A DNA stretch of 64,000 bases, taken from positions 8,866,001-8,930,000 of the forward strand of contig NZ_CP107935.1 in NCBI RefSeq assembly GCF_036038375.1, written 5' to 3'. The notes beneath the pieces are model-generated. The model did not search any database. It saw nothing but the letters and a program-made list of their open reading frames with translations, and was not told the DNA's origin. Position numbers and translations under genes: made by a program. Numbering within the stretch: the stretch's first letter is position 1; every line of letters begins with the position of its first letter. The stretch is from Streptomyces sp. NBC_00414. GTDB taxonomy: Bacteria > Actinomycetota > Actinomycetes > Streptomycetales > Streptomycetaceae. Shown one piece after another: positions 9,474 to 33,826 of this stretch.

Positions 9474-10220
9474 CTACCAGCTGGGATTTTTGTTCGACAC
9501 TTCTACAGCCTTGTTGTACGTATTGAAGGCGCCACCGTCGAGATATGAAGCGTAGGAGGCGCTTTCCGTACCTCCGTAATTAAGAGCCTTTATCTGGTTC
9601 TTGCCATACTCGAACCATGGGCCCCCACTCGCGCCGGGGACGCTTTTGCAGGCAGTCTTCAGAACGCTGGAGCTGCTGGTGCTGGAAGCCGTCGGCTGGT
9701 TTTCGCATCGCAGGTACAGTGTGCCGCTCGCGTCATATCCGTAGAAGTCGATGTTGCCGCTCTTCGGTCCATTGAACGTAATTCCTGAAGGGTGAGCCAC
9801 CGAAGAAAGCATTTGACCCGATGCATTTTTTCCCACGACTGCGAAGGAGACGTCTCCATAGCCTCCCGATGTCCATCCGTTGATGGTGGTGAATGAATAT
9901 ATCGGAAACGAGCCGACCGGAGTCTGCCCGGCGTGGTACTGAGGCATGAACCTCAGCCCGGTCTTCTCGCTGACGCAGTGTGCGTTCGTAGCGATTATGT
10001 TGCCCCGCCCTCCGGCCACGACCACCGCCGTGCAGCTGCCCGAGTTTGACTGGAGGAGACCCACACCGGTCAGATTAGGCACGGCCTTCTTCCCGGAAGG
10101 GTCGGCTACCGTAATAGTCTCCCGAGGTGCATCAGGGGCCGCCTCGGCGATGCTTGCACTTCCCAGGGATCCGGCAATCATGAATCCGACGAAAGTCAAC
10201 TTGGCTATTTTGGGCAGCAC
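9474..10220 (-). CDS. Secreted trypsin-like/V8-type serine peptidase
   Basis: A 248-residue exported protein with a signal peptide (LPKIAKLTFVGFMIAGSLG, cleavage near SIAEA at ~27). The catalytic triad can be read directly: TNAHCV (His81), GYGDVSFAVV (Asp123) and VPGASGGPW (Ser198). Cys63/Cys82 and Cys172/Cys191 are placed for two disulfides. GASGGP instead of GDSGGP is common in V8/glutamyl-endopeptidase-like and related bacterial S1 enzymes; the specificity is unassigned. The GTG start at 10220 has an excellent GAAGGAG 7 nt upstream. The next gene upstream on the same strand is the exporter ending at 10312, so this gene could be read from the biosynthetic transcript or from its own promoter in the short gap. 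Confidence 0.87.
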   Translation of the reverse strand: MLPKIAKLTFVGFMIAGSLGSASIAEAAPDAPRETITVADPSGKKAVPNLTGVGLLQSNSGSCTAVVVAGGRGNIIATNAHCVSEKTGLRFMPQYHAGQTPVGSFPIYSFTTINGWTSGGYGDVSFAVVGKNASGQMLSSVAHPSGITFNGPKSGNIDFYGYDASGTLYLRCENQPTASSTSSSSVLKTACKSVPGASGGPWFEYGKNQIKALNYGGTESASYASYLDGGAFNTYNKAVEVSNKNPSW

Positions 10221-10311
10221 TAAATTTCTCCTTCATCGGGGGTTATTATTACTTGTACGGTAGGCGATCACTTCTTCTGACGATAGGTTCTGAGTGCCAC
10301 CGAGATCCCTC

Positions 10312-11592
10312 TCACCGGGACCACCGGGACCACCGTGTCGACATGGACGGCGAGCCGTCGACAACGTACTGATGGTGGTGAAGTCTGCGAGCAGCCATGA
10401 TCGAGATTGCCAGGAGCACGACCGCGCCCACACCGAAGGGGGCGCGCAGACCGAGCAGATGGGCGATTATTCCGCTGGCCGCGGCGCCGAGGGCACTGGC
10501 GCCGGCGTTGATCAACTGGTAGGTCATGTTGACTCGGCCGATCAGGCGGTCGGGCACGAGGCTCTGCCGCACGGATACGGCCATGACATTCCATGCCAGC
10601 GTCGTGGCGCCGTAGCAGCCCACGAAGAAGCAGAACGCCGTGCTGGAGGAAGCGGAGCCCGCGGCGGCCACTGCCGCTGTCTGGCCGATCATGGCCAGGT
10701 TGAGTGTCCTGCCGACGCCGATCCGCTCGGACAGTCGAGTGACCACGGCGGCCCCTGCCAGGCCACCCACGGCGAAGGTCACCATGACCAGCGCATAACC
10801 GACACCGCTGAGGTGCAGCACATCCCTCGTGTAGAGCACCAGGATCGTGGTCAGCCCTACGACAACGAGGCTGCTACCACCCGAGGCCACACACAGGAGC
10901 CGCAGGAGGCGATGGTTCCAGAGCCAGCCGACGCCCTCGGTCACCTCCTGCCACAAGGAAGTCCGCGCGGCCTGGACGGGCTTGTGCGCGCGGTAACTCC
11001 CCGGCAGCAGCGCGACCAGCGCGGCAGCGCCCGCGATGCACGCCGTCTGCAGGGCGAAAGGCGCGGCGAGGGACACGGTGAACAGTACGGCGCTCAGCGG
11101 AGATCCCAGTAGATTGCCCGTCACCTGTGCTGTCGCCTGGAGTGCCGCGTTGGCACGAGTGCGGTTGGCCGGGTCGACAAGCGCAGGGACCATACCGGCC
11201 CACGCACCGACATACATGACCTGTCCTATCCCGAGTGTCAGAGCGACGCCACCGAGGAGAGCGATCGAGGCGTGCCCCGTGAAGACCGCCGCGGTGAACG
11301 CCGCCGCCACCAGAGCTCGCAGCAGGTCCGTGATCCACAGAACACGCCGGCGTTCGAGCCGATCCGCCACGACTCCTGAGAGCAGACCGACCAGCAGCCA
11401 TGGCAACTGCTCGGCGAGGAAGACGAGGGACACCTCCCGCGGATCGCTCGTGAGCTGGGCAGCGAGTAGCGGAACGGCCGTCAGGCCGATGCCGTCACCG
11501 AGACCGGCCACGGACACGGAGCTCCACAGGAGCCGGAACCGGCGACCGAGTGGCTCCCGCTGTCGGGGACGCGGAATGGGCATGGGTGTCAT
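10312..11592 (-). CDS. MFS exporter, EntS-like (peptide/siderophore efflux)
   Basis: A 426-residue major facilitator with about 12 hydrophobic segments. The loop 2-3 motif A variant GVVADRLERRR is visible at ~75-85. The general pattern (FRLLWSSVSVAGLGDGIGLTAVP start, ARTSLWQEVTEGVGWLW central loop) is that of the MFS_3/EntS group that exports enterobactin and other peptides. The start at ATG 11592 has GAAGGA 6 nt upstream. It is the last gene of the minus-strand biosynthetic run, separated by 243 bp of apparently non-coding DNA from the dioxygenase gene. The expected role is export of, and self-protection against, the NRPS product. The C-terminal tail after the last membrane segment is short, basic and Ser/Arg rich. 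Confidence 0.87.
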   Translation of the reverse strand: MTPMPIPRPRQREPLGRRFRLLWSSVSVAGLGDGIGLTAVPLLAAQLTSDPREVSLVFLAEQLPWLLVGLLSGVVADRLERRRVLWITDLLRALVAAAFTAAVFTGHASIALLGGVALTLGIGQVMYVGAWAGMVPALVDPANRTRANAALQATAQVTGNLLGSPLSAVLFTVSLAAPFALQTACIAGAAALVALLPGSYRAHKPVQAARTSLWQEVTEGVGWLWNHRLLRLLCVASGGSSLVVVGLTTILVLYTRDVLHLSGVGYALVMVTFAVGGLAGAAVVTRLSERIGVGRTLNLAMIGQTAAVAAAGSASSSTAFCFFVGCYGATTLAWNVMAVSVRQSLVPDRLIGRVNMTYQLINAGASALGAAASGIIAHLLGLRAPFGVGAVVLLAISIMAARRLHHHQYVVDGSPSMSTRWSRWSR

Positions 11593-11835
11593 GGGTCCTT
11601 CGCGAGGTGAGAAGTCATCTCATGTGCGGGCGATGCGGGGGTGATGTGCCGGGAACGGAGCCGTTACCGCAAGCTCGCCGCGGGAGCCGGGTTCGTCCAG
11701 GATCAGGCGGTGAAGTCCGGCCCGCACCGGGCCTTGGACCACTCGGTGAAGCGCCGGCGGGCTGCGGCACCGGACGGCCCGAACGAGCCGGGGCGCCTGG
11801 AAGCAGTCGGACGCTCCGAACTCTGCTCCGCCGAG

Positions 11836-12816
11836 TCACCACTTGATCGCGGCCTGTCCGTAGCCGTGTTCTTCCTGTTCCGAGGGGTGGCGGCCCTGCT
11901 GCCCCGGGATCCGGGCCAAAGACCTCTTGAGCCAGCGGTCGGTGCCGTCGTAGCGGGCCTTGAAGGGAACACGCCCATGGACGGTGACGTCGTTGTCGAC
12001 GACCAGTACGTCGCCCGGCTCCAGAACGAGACCTGTCGACACCTCCGCGAGCCCCGCTTCCAGGCGGCGATAGGCTGCCCGGTATCGTCCATCGGCTTTT
12101 TCCAGTGGGGTGTAGGCGGGGTCGAAGCGAAGAGTGAGTTCTTCCGGGGGACCCCACAGAGTGGACACTGCCGGAGGGTTCTCCGTGAACTCCGGAGACG
12201 TCGTGTACGCGTCGTCGGGGAGGATCGGGAGTACCGGTCGTTGTAGTTCGGCCAGGTCGGCGGCTGAGAGCCGAAGCCGGCGCACACTGGAGGCAGTGGT
12301 GGCGACCCTGTCGTGGTTGCGCATACAGAGCAGGAGCAGCAGATGGGCCCGTTGTGGGTGAAACGCGTCCTCGGTGTGCGGGTTGAGCAGGGCTGAGCTG
12401 CTTGCGCCGGTCTGCTCGTGCTCATGGCCGGGAGCGGGAACGATGTTGTTGACCGCACGACCATCCTGTTGGCCGGCCCAGGCGATCGGACGCCCCATCA
12501 GCCGGGTGATGATCAGCAGCATGACGTCCCAGAGGGCTCCGGCGTCATGGGCCTCGGACCAGTGGAGGGGAGTGGGGGGCAGGGAGCTGTCGTCGATCTC
12601 CAGCCCGCGGACGACGAAGAGTCCCGCAGCGGTGAACTCCGGTCGAAAAGTATGTGCTGTCGAATCGTCGAGCCACTTCGTGGCTTCGTCCAGAGCGCCG
12701 AATATGCTTGGATTTGTCGCGGATCCGTGATCCCCCAGCAATTTCTCGGCAGCGGCCTTCACCTGCTCGGCACCGTGAGCACTGAGCAGTCTTTCAGGGC
12801 ATGGAAGCGCGGTCAT
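11836..12816 (-). CDS. Fe(II)/2-oxoglutarate dioxygenase of the AsnO/VioC (TauD-like) family, amino-acid hydroxylase
   Basis: A 326-residue enzyme with the facial triad HTE (His147, Glu149) and VHGRVPF (His280), plus the 2-oxoglutarate-binding arginine in DRWLKR (294/298). The HTEDAFHPQR and VHGR-x-F-ARYDGTDRWLKR blocks are characteristic of the clavaminate-synthase-like clade that includes AsnO (free Asn beta-hydroxylase of CDA) and VioC (free Arg beta-hydroxylase of viomycin). It probably hydroxylates a free amino acid that is then loaded by the NRPS. The predicted first building block is basic, so Arg/Orn/Lys is a candidate and Asn less so; this is inference. The ATG at 12816 follows GGAAAGGAAC and overlaps the end of the thioesterase gene by 23 nt, implying translational coupling in one operon. 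Confidence 0.87.
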   Translation of the reverse strand: MTALPCPERLLSAHGAEQVKAAAEKLLGDHGSATNPSIFGALDEATKWLDDSTAHTFRPEFTAAGLFVVRGLEIDDSSLPPTPLHWSEAHDAGALWDVMLLIITRLMGRPIAWAGQQDGRAVNNIVPAPGHEHEQTGASSSALLNPHTEDAFHPQRAHLLLLLCMRNHDRVATTASSVRRLRLSAADLAELQRPVLPILPDDAYTTSPEFTENPPAVSTLWGPPEELTLRFDPAYTPLEKADGRYRAAYRRLEAGLAEVSTGLVLEPGDVLVVDNDVTVHGRVPFKARYDGTDRWLKRSLARIPGQQGRHPSEQEEHGYGQAAIKW

Positions 12817-13723
12817 TCTTGAGTTCCTTTCCTGGGGGAGCCGTCGTCGTGTGCTGCCGTTCCGGCGACTGGAGCGATGGAGCCTCCGACTGGAACGAGG
12901 GAGCGTCGTGGATGATCGAGCGCGAGGAGATCTCGGCGGTGACGGCTGCCGCGTGGGGGACGAGATAGAAATGGTTCCCCTCGAAAACCTGGAGCCCGAA
13001 GCCTGAGGCCGTCACTTCCGCCCAGGTGGCCAAGTCCTCGGGCGTACATCCGGGGTCTGCCGTGCCACCGAAGGCGGTGATCGGCGCCTTGAGACGTATG
13101 ACCTCGGCAGGTTTGTAGGCGTCCAGGAGTGTGAGGTCGCCGCGGAGCGAAGGCAGCAGAAGGTCACGCAGCTCCGGGTCGCGGTAGAGGTGGGATCCCG
13201 GCTCTCCCGCCGCTACCGTCCAGTCGGCCAGATCGTCGTCGCTCACCGGATGCGCGGTGCCCGCGAGTTCGTGTCCCGGAGCGCTGCGGCCCGAGACATA
13301 CAGATGGTTCAGTGCCTGCGGGTACCAGTCCTCCAGCCTGCGGGCCACTTCGTACGCCACGGAAGCCCCCATGCTGTGACCGAACAGGGACACCGGGACG
13401 TCGAGGTAGGGCAGCAGCCGGCCGGCTATCTCGTCGGCCAACTCCTCCAGACTCCGCGGGGGCTGCTCGCCCAGGCGGTCCTGCCGGCCGGGGTACTGCA
13501 CGGCAAGCACTTCGATGCCGGGCGCGAGCAGCTCGTACCAGTCGTGGAACATCCCGGCGGTGCCGCCTGCGTGCGGCAGACACACCAGCCGGACGCTGGG
13601 GATGTCCACGGCATAGCGGCGGAACCAGGAATCACCGACGTCGATGAGTGGCTGCTGGGCCAGGGCGCCGGAGCGGGGCACCTGGTCACGAGTCGCGGCG
13701 GACGGAGGGTTCCGCGCGGTCAT
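12794..13723 (-). CDS. Stand-alone (type II-like) NRPS thioesterase
   Basis: A 309-residue alpha/beta hydrolase of the GrsT/TEII family: CLPHAGGTAGMFHDWY near residue 50, nucleophile elbow GHSMGA with Ser117, acid in GGTADPG (Asp223) and GNHFYL (His251). TEII enzymes normally remove misacylated groups from carrier domains. Here the NRPS line has no fused TE, so this protein may also, or instead, release the product. The ATG at 13723 overlaps the MbtH stop codon (ATGA), the best evidence for the start even though the frame is open further upstream. A Ser/Gln-rich tail of about 40 residues follows the hydrolase fold, longer than usual. It sits between the MbtH and dioxygenase genes in a tightly packed operon. 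Confidence 0.9.
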   Translation of the reverse strand: MTARNPPSAATRDQVPRSGALAQQPLIDVGDSWFRRYAVDIPSVRLVCLPHAGGTAGMFHDWYELLAPGIEVLAVQYPGRQDRLGEQPPRSLEELADEIAGRLLPYLDVPVSLFGHSMGASVAYEVARRLEDWYPQALNHLYVSGRSAPGHELAGTAHPVSDDDLADWTVAAGEPGSHLYRDPELRDLLLPSLRGDLTLLDAYKPAEVIRLKAPITAFGGTADPGCTPEDLATWAEVTASGFGLQVFEGNHFYLVPHAAAVTAEISSRSIIHDAPSFQSEAPSLQSPERQHTTTAPPGKELKNDRASMP

Positions 13724-13926
13724 CCCATGCTCTCGATCAGGCTCTTGGGGCGCAGGTCGGTCCAGTGGGTCTCGATGTAGTCGAGGCAGACCTGCCGGGT
13801 GTCCGCGGGGTGGACGACCACCCAACCCGCCGGGACCTCGGCGAACTCAGGCCACAGCGAGTGCTGGTTCTCGTCGTTGACCAGGACCAGGAAGGTGCCG
13901 TCGGTGTTGTCGAACGGATTGCTCAT
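13720..13926 (-). CDS. MbtH-like protein
   Basis: A 68-residue MbtH-family protein with the conserved NPFD, NDENQHSLWP and GW-x3-HPADTRQVCLDYIE-x-HWTDLRP elements. MbtH-like proteins bind adenylation domains and are needed for folding or activity of many actinobacterial NRPSs. It lies 90 bp downstream of the second NRPS gene and overlaps the thioesterase start by 4 nt (ATGA). The start has GAAGGAACC just upstream. Length and motifs are normal. Confidence 0.96.
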   Translation of the reverse strand: MSNPFDNTDGTFLVLVNDENQHSLWPEFAEVPAGWVVVHPADTRQVCLDYIETHWTDLRPKSLIESMG

Positions 13927-14016
13927 GGTGGTTCCTTCTCGAAGGCGGATGGTTCGTGTCGGGTTCGCGTGTGCGAGGTGTCGCGCGGAGCGCGGACACA
14001 GACGGAGACGGCGGCG

Positions 14017-17000
14017 TCAGCCGGCCGACGGCACAGAAGGGGTGGCGACTTCCTGCTCGGCGAGGTACGCCGCCAGGCGGCATGGCGTCGGAGATTCGAA
14101 GATCACGCGCAGTGGGAGCTTCCTGCCCGCGGTCCTTTGCAACTGGCTGCCGAGCCGGAAGGCCGTCAGTGAGTCCCCGCCCAGTGCGAAGAAGTTGTCG
14201 TCGGGGCCCACGGACGGGAGCGCCAGTACCTCGGCGAACAGCCCGCACAGCAACTCCTCGTACGCAGAGGCCGGGGCGCGGCCGGTGCCGGTGCCGAAGC
14301 TAGGAACCGGGAGGGCACGGCGGTCCAGTTTCCCGCTGGAGGTCAGGGGCAGTTCGGCCATGTCCACCAGCGCCTGGGGCAGCATGTACTCCGGAAGCCG
14401 GGCCGCGAGGTGCTCCATAAGCTCCTCAGGGGCGACGCCACCCGCAGCGGGCACCACGTAGGCGACCAGGTGCTTCGTCCCGGGGCGGTCCTCACGGACG
14501 ATCACCGCGGCGCGGAGCACGGAAGGGTGCCGGCTGAGCAGCGTCTCGATCTCTCCCAGCTCGATCCGCAGGCCGCGGATCTTGACCTGGTCGTCTGCCC
14601 GCCCCTCGAAGACCAGGGCGCCCTCTTCGTTCCAGCGCACGACATCCCCTGTGCGGTACATCCGGGTGCCGGCCGGACCGAAGGGATCCGCGACGAACCG
14701 CTCCGCAGTCAGGCCGGATCGCCCCAGGTATCCATGTGCCAGTTGCACGCCGGCCAGGTACAGCTCACCAGGGGCGCCCACCGGGGCGGGGCGCAGATGG
14801 GCGTCGAGGACATGGGCACGGGTGCGGGCGATCGGCCGCCCGATGGGCACCGAGACGCCGGGCCTGCCCTCTTGGGACGCCCAGCTGGTCACCTCCACGG
14901 CCGCCTCGGTCGGGCCGTAGAGGTTGTGGAGCTCGGCTCCCAGCACCGCGTGAAATCGGTCAGCCAGACTCTGGGAGAGTGCCTCACCGCTGCAGATGAC
15001 CGTTCTCAGACTCGTGCAGGCCGCGGCCTGCGGCACATGCAGGAACGGATCGAGCATCGAGGGCACGAAATGGGCCGTGCCGATGCCTTCCGTCCTGATC
15101 AGTTCGGCAAGGTACTCCGGGTCCTTGTGCCCCTCCGGCCGTGCGATGACCAGCGTCCCGCCGACCATCAGCGGCCAGAACAGCTCCCACACCGACACGT
15201 CGAACGTCGACGGAGTCTTGTGGAGGACCCGGTCCCCGGTGCCGATGGGGAACCGGGACTGCTGCCACTTGAGGCGGTTCACCACGGCGGAGTGCGGTAC
15301 CAGAACACCCTTCGGCCGTCCGGTCGAGCCCGAGGTGTAGATCAGGTACGCCGGCTGGCGAGGGTCGGGAAGCCCGGGTACGGGAGGTCCGTCCGTGGCT
15401 CCCGATTCTTCGGACAGGACCCGGTAGGTGTCGGGGTCGACCACCAGCACCGGGGCGGCGTCCTCGATCATGTACCGCACCCGGTCGGCGGGAAGTGAGC
15501 AATCCACCGGCAGGTAGCCGGCGCCGGTCTTGTGCACGGCGTACAGCGTGACGACCATCTCGAAGGAGCGAGGAAGGGCCACTGCGACAAGTCGGCCCGG
15601 CCCCGCCCCCTTGTCCAGTAGGGCTCGCGCGAGTCGGCCGGCCGACCGGTCGAATTCGGCATAGGTCATCGCCGACCCGTCGAAGACCAGAGCGATGGCC
15701 TCGGGGGTACGGTCCACCTGCCGGCTGAAGAGTTCCGGAAGCGTGGTTCCGGGCAGGTCCGTGGATGTGATCGCGTCCGGCGCGTTCCATGCGCGGAGCA
15801 GTTCGAGCTCCTGATCGGGGAGGAAGTCCAGTCGCCCGGTGGCTGTCTGCGGATCGTCGGTCATGGCGAGCAGCAGCTTGCGCAGTCGTCCGGCGATCCG
15901 CTTGGCTGCCGGGCGGTCGAGGACGTCGGGGCGATAGCTGAGGTCCATCTTCAGACGCTCACCCGGATGGGCCAGGAGGCTCAGCGGGTAGTGCATCGCC
16001 CCCGAGACTGAGTCGGGCTGCGCCATGGCGACCTGTAGCCGATCGCCCTCGAACTGCGAGACCTCGTGAAGGGACGGGAGATTTTCGAACACCACCGCGG
16101 TGTCGAACAGTTCACCGACTCCCGCCGCACGCTGGATCCCGGCCAGTCCCAGGTGCTGGTGTGCGATCAGCTCGGACTGCTCGTCCTGGATGCGCTCCCA
16201 CAGTTTCGCGACGGGCTCGGCGGAATTCAGTACGGCCCGCACGGGAATGGTGTTGAGGAACAGGCCGACCATCTCTTCCACTCCGGCGAGTTCGGGAGGA
16301 CGGCCCGACGACACGGTGCCGAAGACGACGTCCGTGTGACCGGTCAGCTGGCCCATCAGCAGAGCCCAGGCACTTTGGACCACCGTGTTCACGGTCACCC
16401 CGTGTTCCCGTGCGACCTGATACAGGGCGGCGGTTTCGTCCGGTGCGAGTTCCAGGGTGACGCGCCGTGTCCGGACCAGCTTGCGGGCGGTGTCCGTCCG
16501 CGCTATGAGCGTTCCCTGTTCCAGCCCTTCGAGTGCCCGTAGCCACGCGCTCTCGGCCGTGGACCGGTCCTGCGCGGTCAGCCACGCGAGATAGTCCCGG
16601 AAGGGGGCAGGCTCCGGCAGCGTCTCGGTGCCGCCGGGGACGTACAGCTTGAGCAGGTCCTGGACCACCAGGGGAACCGACCAGCCGTCCAGGACGATGT
16701 GGTGGTTGGTGAAGACCAGAACGTGCCGTTCCGGAGCCAGTCTGACCAGCGTGAAGCGCACCAGCGGAGGGCGCGCGAGGTTAAAGCGGGTGACAAGATC
16801 CCGTTCCAGGAGCTTCCCGAACTCGCCGGCCTGCTCATCGGCGTCGAGGCCGGACAGGTCGACCTCGCACCACGGAACACGCGTCTTGCGCGCGATGGCC
16901 TGCACCGCCTCCCCCGACTTGCGGGAGATGAAGCCGGCACGCAGTGAAGCATGCCGGTGCAGCAGTTGTTCAACGGCCCGCTTCAGGTCCTCCACGCGTA

Positions 17001-17133
17001 TCGGTCCGACGAGGTCGACGGGTGTCTGCATGACGTAGACATCGTCGCCCTGGTCGTCGTACGACGCATGGAAGAGCATGCCTGACTGCAGGGGCGTCAA
17101 AGGAAGAACGGCTTCCACGACTGGCTGTGCCAC
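14017..17133 (-). CDS. NRPS, module 5: C-A(Ser-like)-T, no thioesterase
   Basis: A 1038-residue single-module synthetase. Condensation domain ~5-430 with NHHIVLDGW at 143-151; adenylation domain ~450-930 with YTSGSTGRPKG near 597; carrier domain with GGDSLTA near 985, then a short tail and stop. Pocket residues aligned by eye to GrsA read D-V-W-H-I-S-L-V-E, one conservative change (D to E) from the serine code, so Ser is the best guess. No TE, reductase or terminal C domain follows. The GTG at 17133 is chosen because AGGAGAG precedes it; the frame upstream codes for nothing recognisable. A promoter-like element also found before the first NRPS gene lies 95 bp upstream (17228-17294). It acts after the 4-module enzyme encoded upstream. 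Confidence 0.93.
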   Translation of the reverse strand: MAQPVVEAVLPLTPLQSGMLFHASYDDQGDDVYVMQTPVDLVGPIRVEDLKRAVEQLLHRHASLRAGFISRKSGEAVQAIARKTRVPWCEVDLSGLDADEQAGEFGKLLERDLVTRFNLARPPLVRFTLVRLAPERHVLVFTNHHIVLDGWSVPLVVQDLLKLYVPGGTETLPEPAPFRDYLAWLTAQDRSTAESAWLRALEGLEQGTLIARTDTARKLVRTRRVTLELAPDETAALYQVAREHGVTVNTVVQSAWALLMGQLTGHTDVVFGTVSSGRPPELAGVEEMVGLFLNTIPVRAVLNSAEPVAKLWERIQDEQSELIAHQHLGLAGIQRAAGVGELFDTAVVFENLPSLHEVSQFEGDRLQVAMAQPDSVSGAMHYPLSLLAHPGERLKMDLSYRPDVLDRPAAKRIAGRLRKLLLAMTDDPQTATGRLDFLPDQELELLRAWNAPDAITSTDLPGTTLPELFSRQVDRTPEAIALVFDGSAMTYAEFDRSAGRLARALLDKGAGPGRLVAVALPRSFEMVVTLYAVHKTGAGYLPVDCSLPADRVRYMIEDAAPVLVVDPDTYRVLSEESGATDGPPVPGLPDPRQPAYLIYTSGSTGRPKGVLVPHSAVVNRLKWQQSRFPIGTGDRVLHKTPSTFDVSVWELFWPLMVGGTLVIARPEGHKDPEYLAELIRTEGIGTAHFVPSMLDPFLHVPQAAACTSLRTVICSGEALSQSLADRFHAVLGAELHNLYGPTEAAVEVTSWASQEGRPGVSVPIGRPIARTRAHVLDAHLRPAPVGAPGELYLAGVQLAHGYLGRSGLTAERFVADPFGPAGTRMYRTGDVVRWNEEGALVFEGRADDQVKIRGLRIELGEIETLLSRHPSVLRAAVIVREDRPGTKHLVAYVVPAAGGVAPEELMEHLAARLPEYMLPQALVDMAELPLTSSGKLDRRALPVPSFGTGTGRAPASAYEELLCGLFAEVLALPSVGPDDNFFALGGDSLTAFRLGSQLQRTAGRKLPLRVIFESPTPCRLAAYLAEQEVATPSVPSAG

Positions 17134-17227
17134 GACTCTCCTGTTGTTCGTCGCGTGACTGGGAACCCGTTGGTACGAGTCCTGGGGGGGGGTGGGGTCC
17201 GATCCGCACGACGCGCCGACCCATGAC

Positions 17228-17294
17228 TCCATTAGGCGGAAGACTCTCGGCTGCGTCACGTCGCACGATCCCGGGTCTTGAATTACTGCCGCGA
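17228..17294 (-). promoter_or_regulatory. Duplicated promoter-like element, copy upstream of second NRPS gene
   Basis: These 67 bp align without gaps to 33162-33228 upstream of the first NRPS gene, with about 54 identities by my count. Read on the minus strand both contain AAGACCCGG, then CGACGTGACGC, then GCCTAATGGA. GTGACG as -35 and TAATGG as -10 with a 19-bp spacer is a possible reading; long spacers are typical of SARP-activated promoters. It lies in a 216-bp non-coding gap and 95 bp before the GTG start. A run of nine G (plus strand) lies between the element and the start. Confidence 0.6.
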
Positions 17295-17349
17295 CACTGA
17301 TAACTCTCAGGTTCTGGGCGTGGCCGGGGCCGGCCCTCGGGTGGCAGCG

Positions 17350-32937
<15,588 letters not shown>

Positions 32938-33161
32938 CATCGACCTTCGTGAAGACGCCAGTGAGGAAGCACATGCCCGGAATGCGTCGGACACAGGAAA
33001 GCCACTGGGAGGACCGGCGGACAGACATGAAAAAGGGTTGCCTCGCGGTGGGCGAACGGCGGCACAGCACTACCTGTACGAGTGCTGCCGGTCGGCGACC
33101 ACCGCGGCGACCCGGTGGGGCGGGGCTGGAGCAGATGGCTTCCTGTCGAGCGGCCCCTGAA

Positions 33162-33228
33162 TCCATTAGGCAGAAGGATTACCGCCGCGTCACGTCGCGC
33201 GATTCCGGGTCTTGAAACTCCGCCGCGA
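33162..33228 (-). promoter_or_regulatory. Duplicated promoter-like element, copy upstream of first NRPS gene
   Basis: Gapless match to 17228-17294 (about 54 of 67 positions by my count). It lies 225 bp before the ATG of the 5195-residue NRPS in a 437-bp divergent intergenic region (32938-33374). Conserved blocks on the minus strand are AAGACCCGG, CGACGTGACGC and GCCTAATGGA. This copy also carries a direct repeat of CGCGGCGG with 38-bp periodicity. It is a candidate site for one of the SARP activators. Confidence 0.6.
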
Positions 33229-33374
33229 ACTTGCTAGGGCCTGTACATGGATGTGTGGATGTGTGTGGGTGCCTGCCGTGCCGCGCACTTGGCACTCAGA
33301 TCCTATTACTCTCAACTGCCGGAGATTACTTTTGTCGCAGCAGGATCAAAAGTCTACTCGGTAAGAGGATACGT

Positions 33375-33713
33375 ATGGCCAAGAAGAGAATTCTCGCGAC
33401 CGGTGCGCTGGCAGTGTTGCTCGCGGGTGGAATCACGGCGAGCGCGGCCGCGGCCTCCGCACGTACCGCTGAAAACAGTTCGGTGGCGGCTGTGCCTTCG
33501 ATGACCCAGAGCGCAGCGCCCACCGACAACGGGGGTGTTCTGCGTCTGGCCCCCTGGACCATGTACGCGGGTTACCTCACTTCCGTGGATTGCAATATAG
33601 CGCGGGAGCGGCTTGGCCTCGAAGGGGTGAACGGAAGGACGGTCGAAACGAAGTGCGAGTACTGGTCGGCACATTCCAACCCGTACAAGCTCTTCTACAG
33701 GTACGTTGACTGA
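33375..33713 (+). CDS. Small secreted protein of unknown function
   Basis: A 112-residue protein with a clear signal peptide (AKKRILATGALAVLLAGGI, Ala-rich cleavage region around residue 30). The mature part is about 80 residues with two cysteines (in SVDCNIARERLG and TKCEYWSAHS), a plausible disulfide. I do not recognise the family. The ATG at 33375 has AGAGGA just upstream, and only this start gives a signal peptide. It is divergent from the first NRPS gene, so its promoter shares the 437-bp region carrying the duplicated element. It lies 113 bp before the broken inhibitor-like gene in the same orientation. Confidence 0.7.
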   Translation: MAKKRILATGALAVLLAGGITASAAAASARTAENSSVAAVPSMTQSAAPTDNGGVLRLAPWTMYAGYLTSVDCNIARERLGLEGVNGRTVETKCEYWSAHSNPYKLFYRYVD

Positions 33714-33826
33714 GGCGCTTCCGAAGGTCCAACCTCCCTCTTTTCGTGACGGTCCACCGACGCACACGGTGGGCCGTCACGTCGGGCAATGAGAACAATC
33801 ACCATTCGAGCTGAAGGATTCGTCAC

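Noticed and set aside
17184..17192. Run of nine G upstream of the second NRPS as a phase-variable switch
   Set aside because: Runs of this kind are common in such high-GC DNA and it is neither in a coding frame nor at a clear promoter spacing; evidence is too thin.
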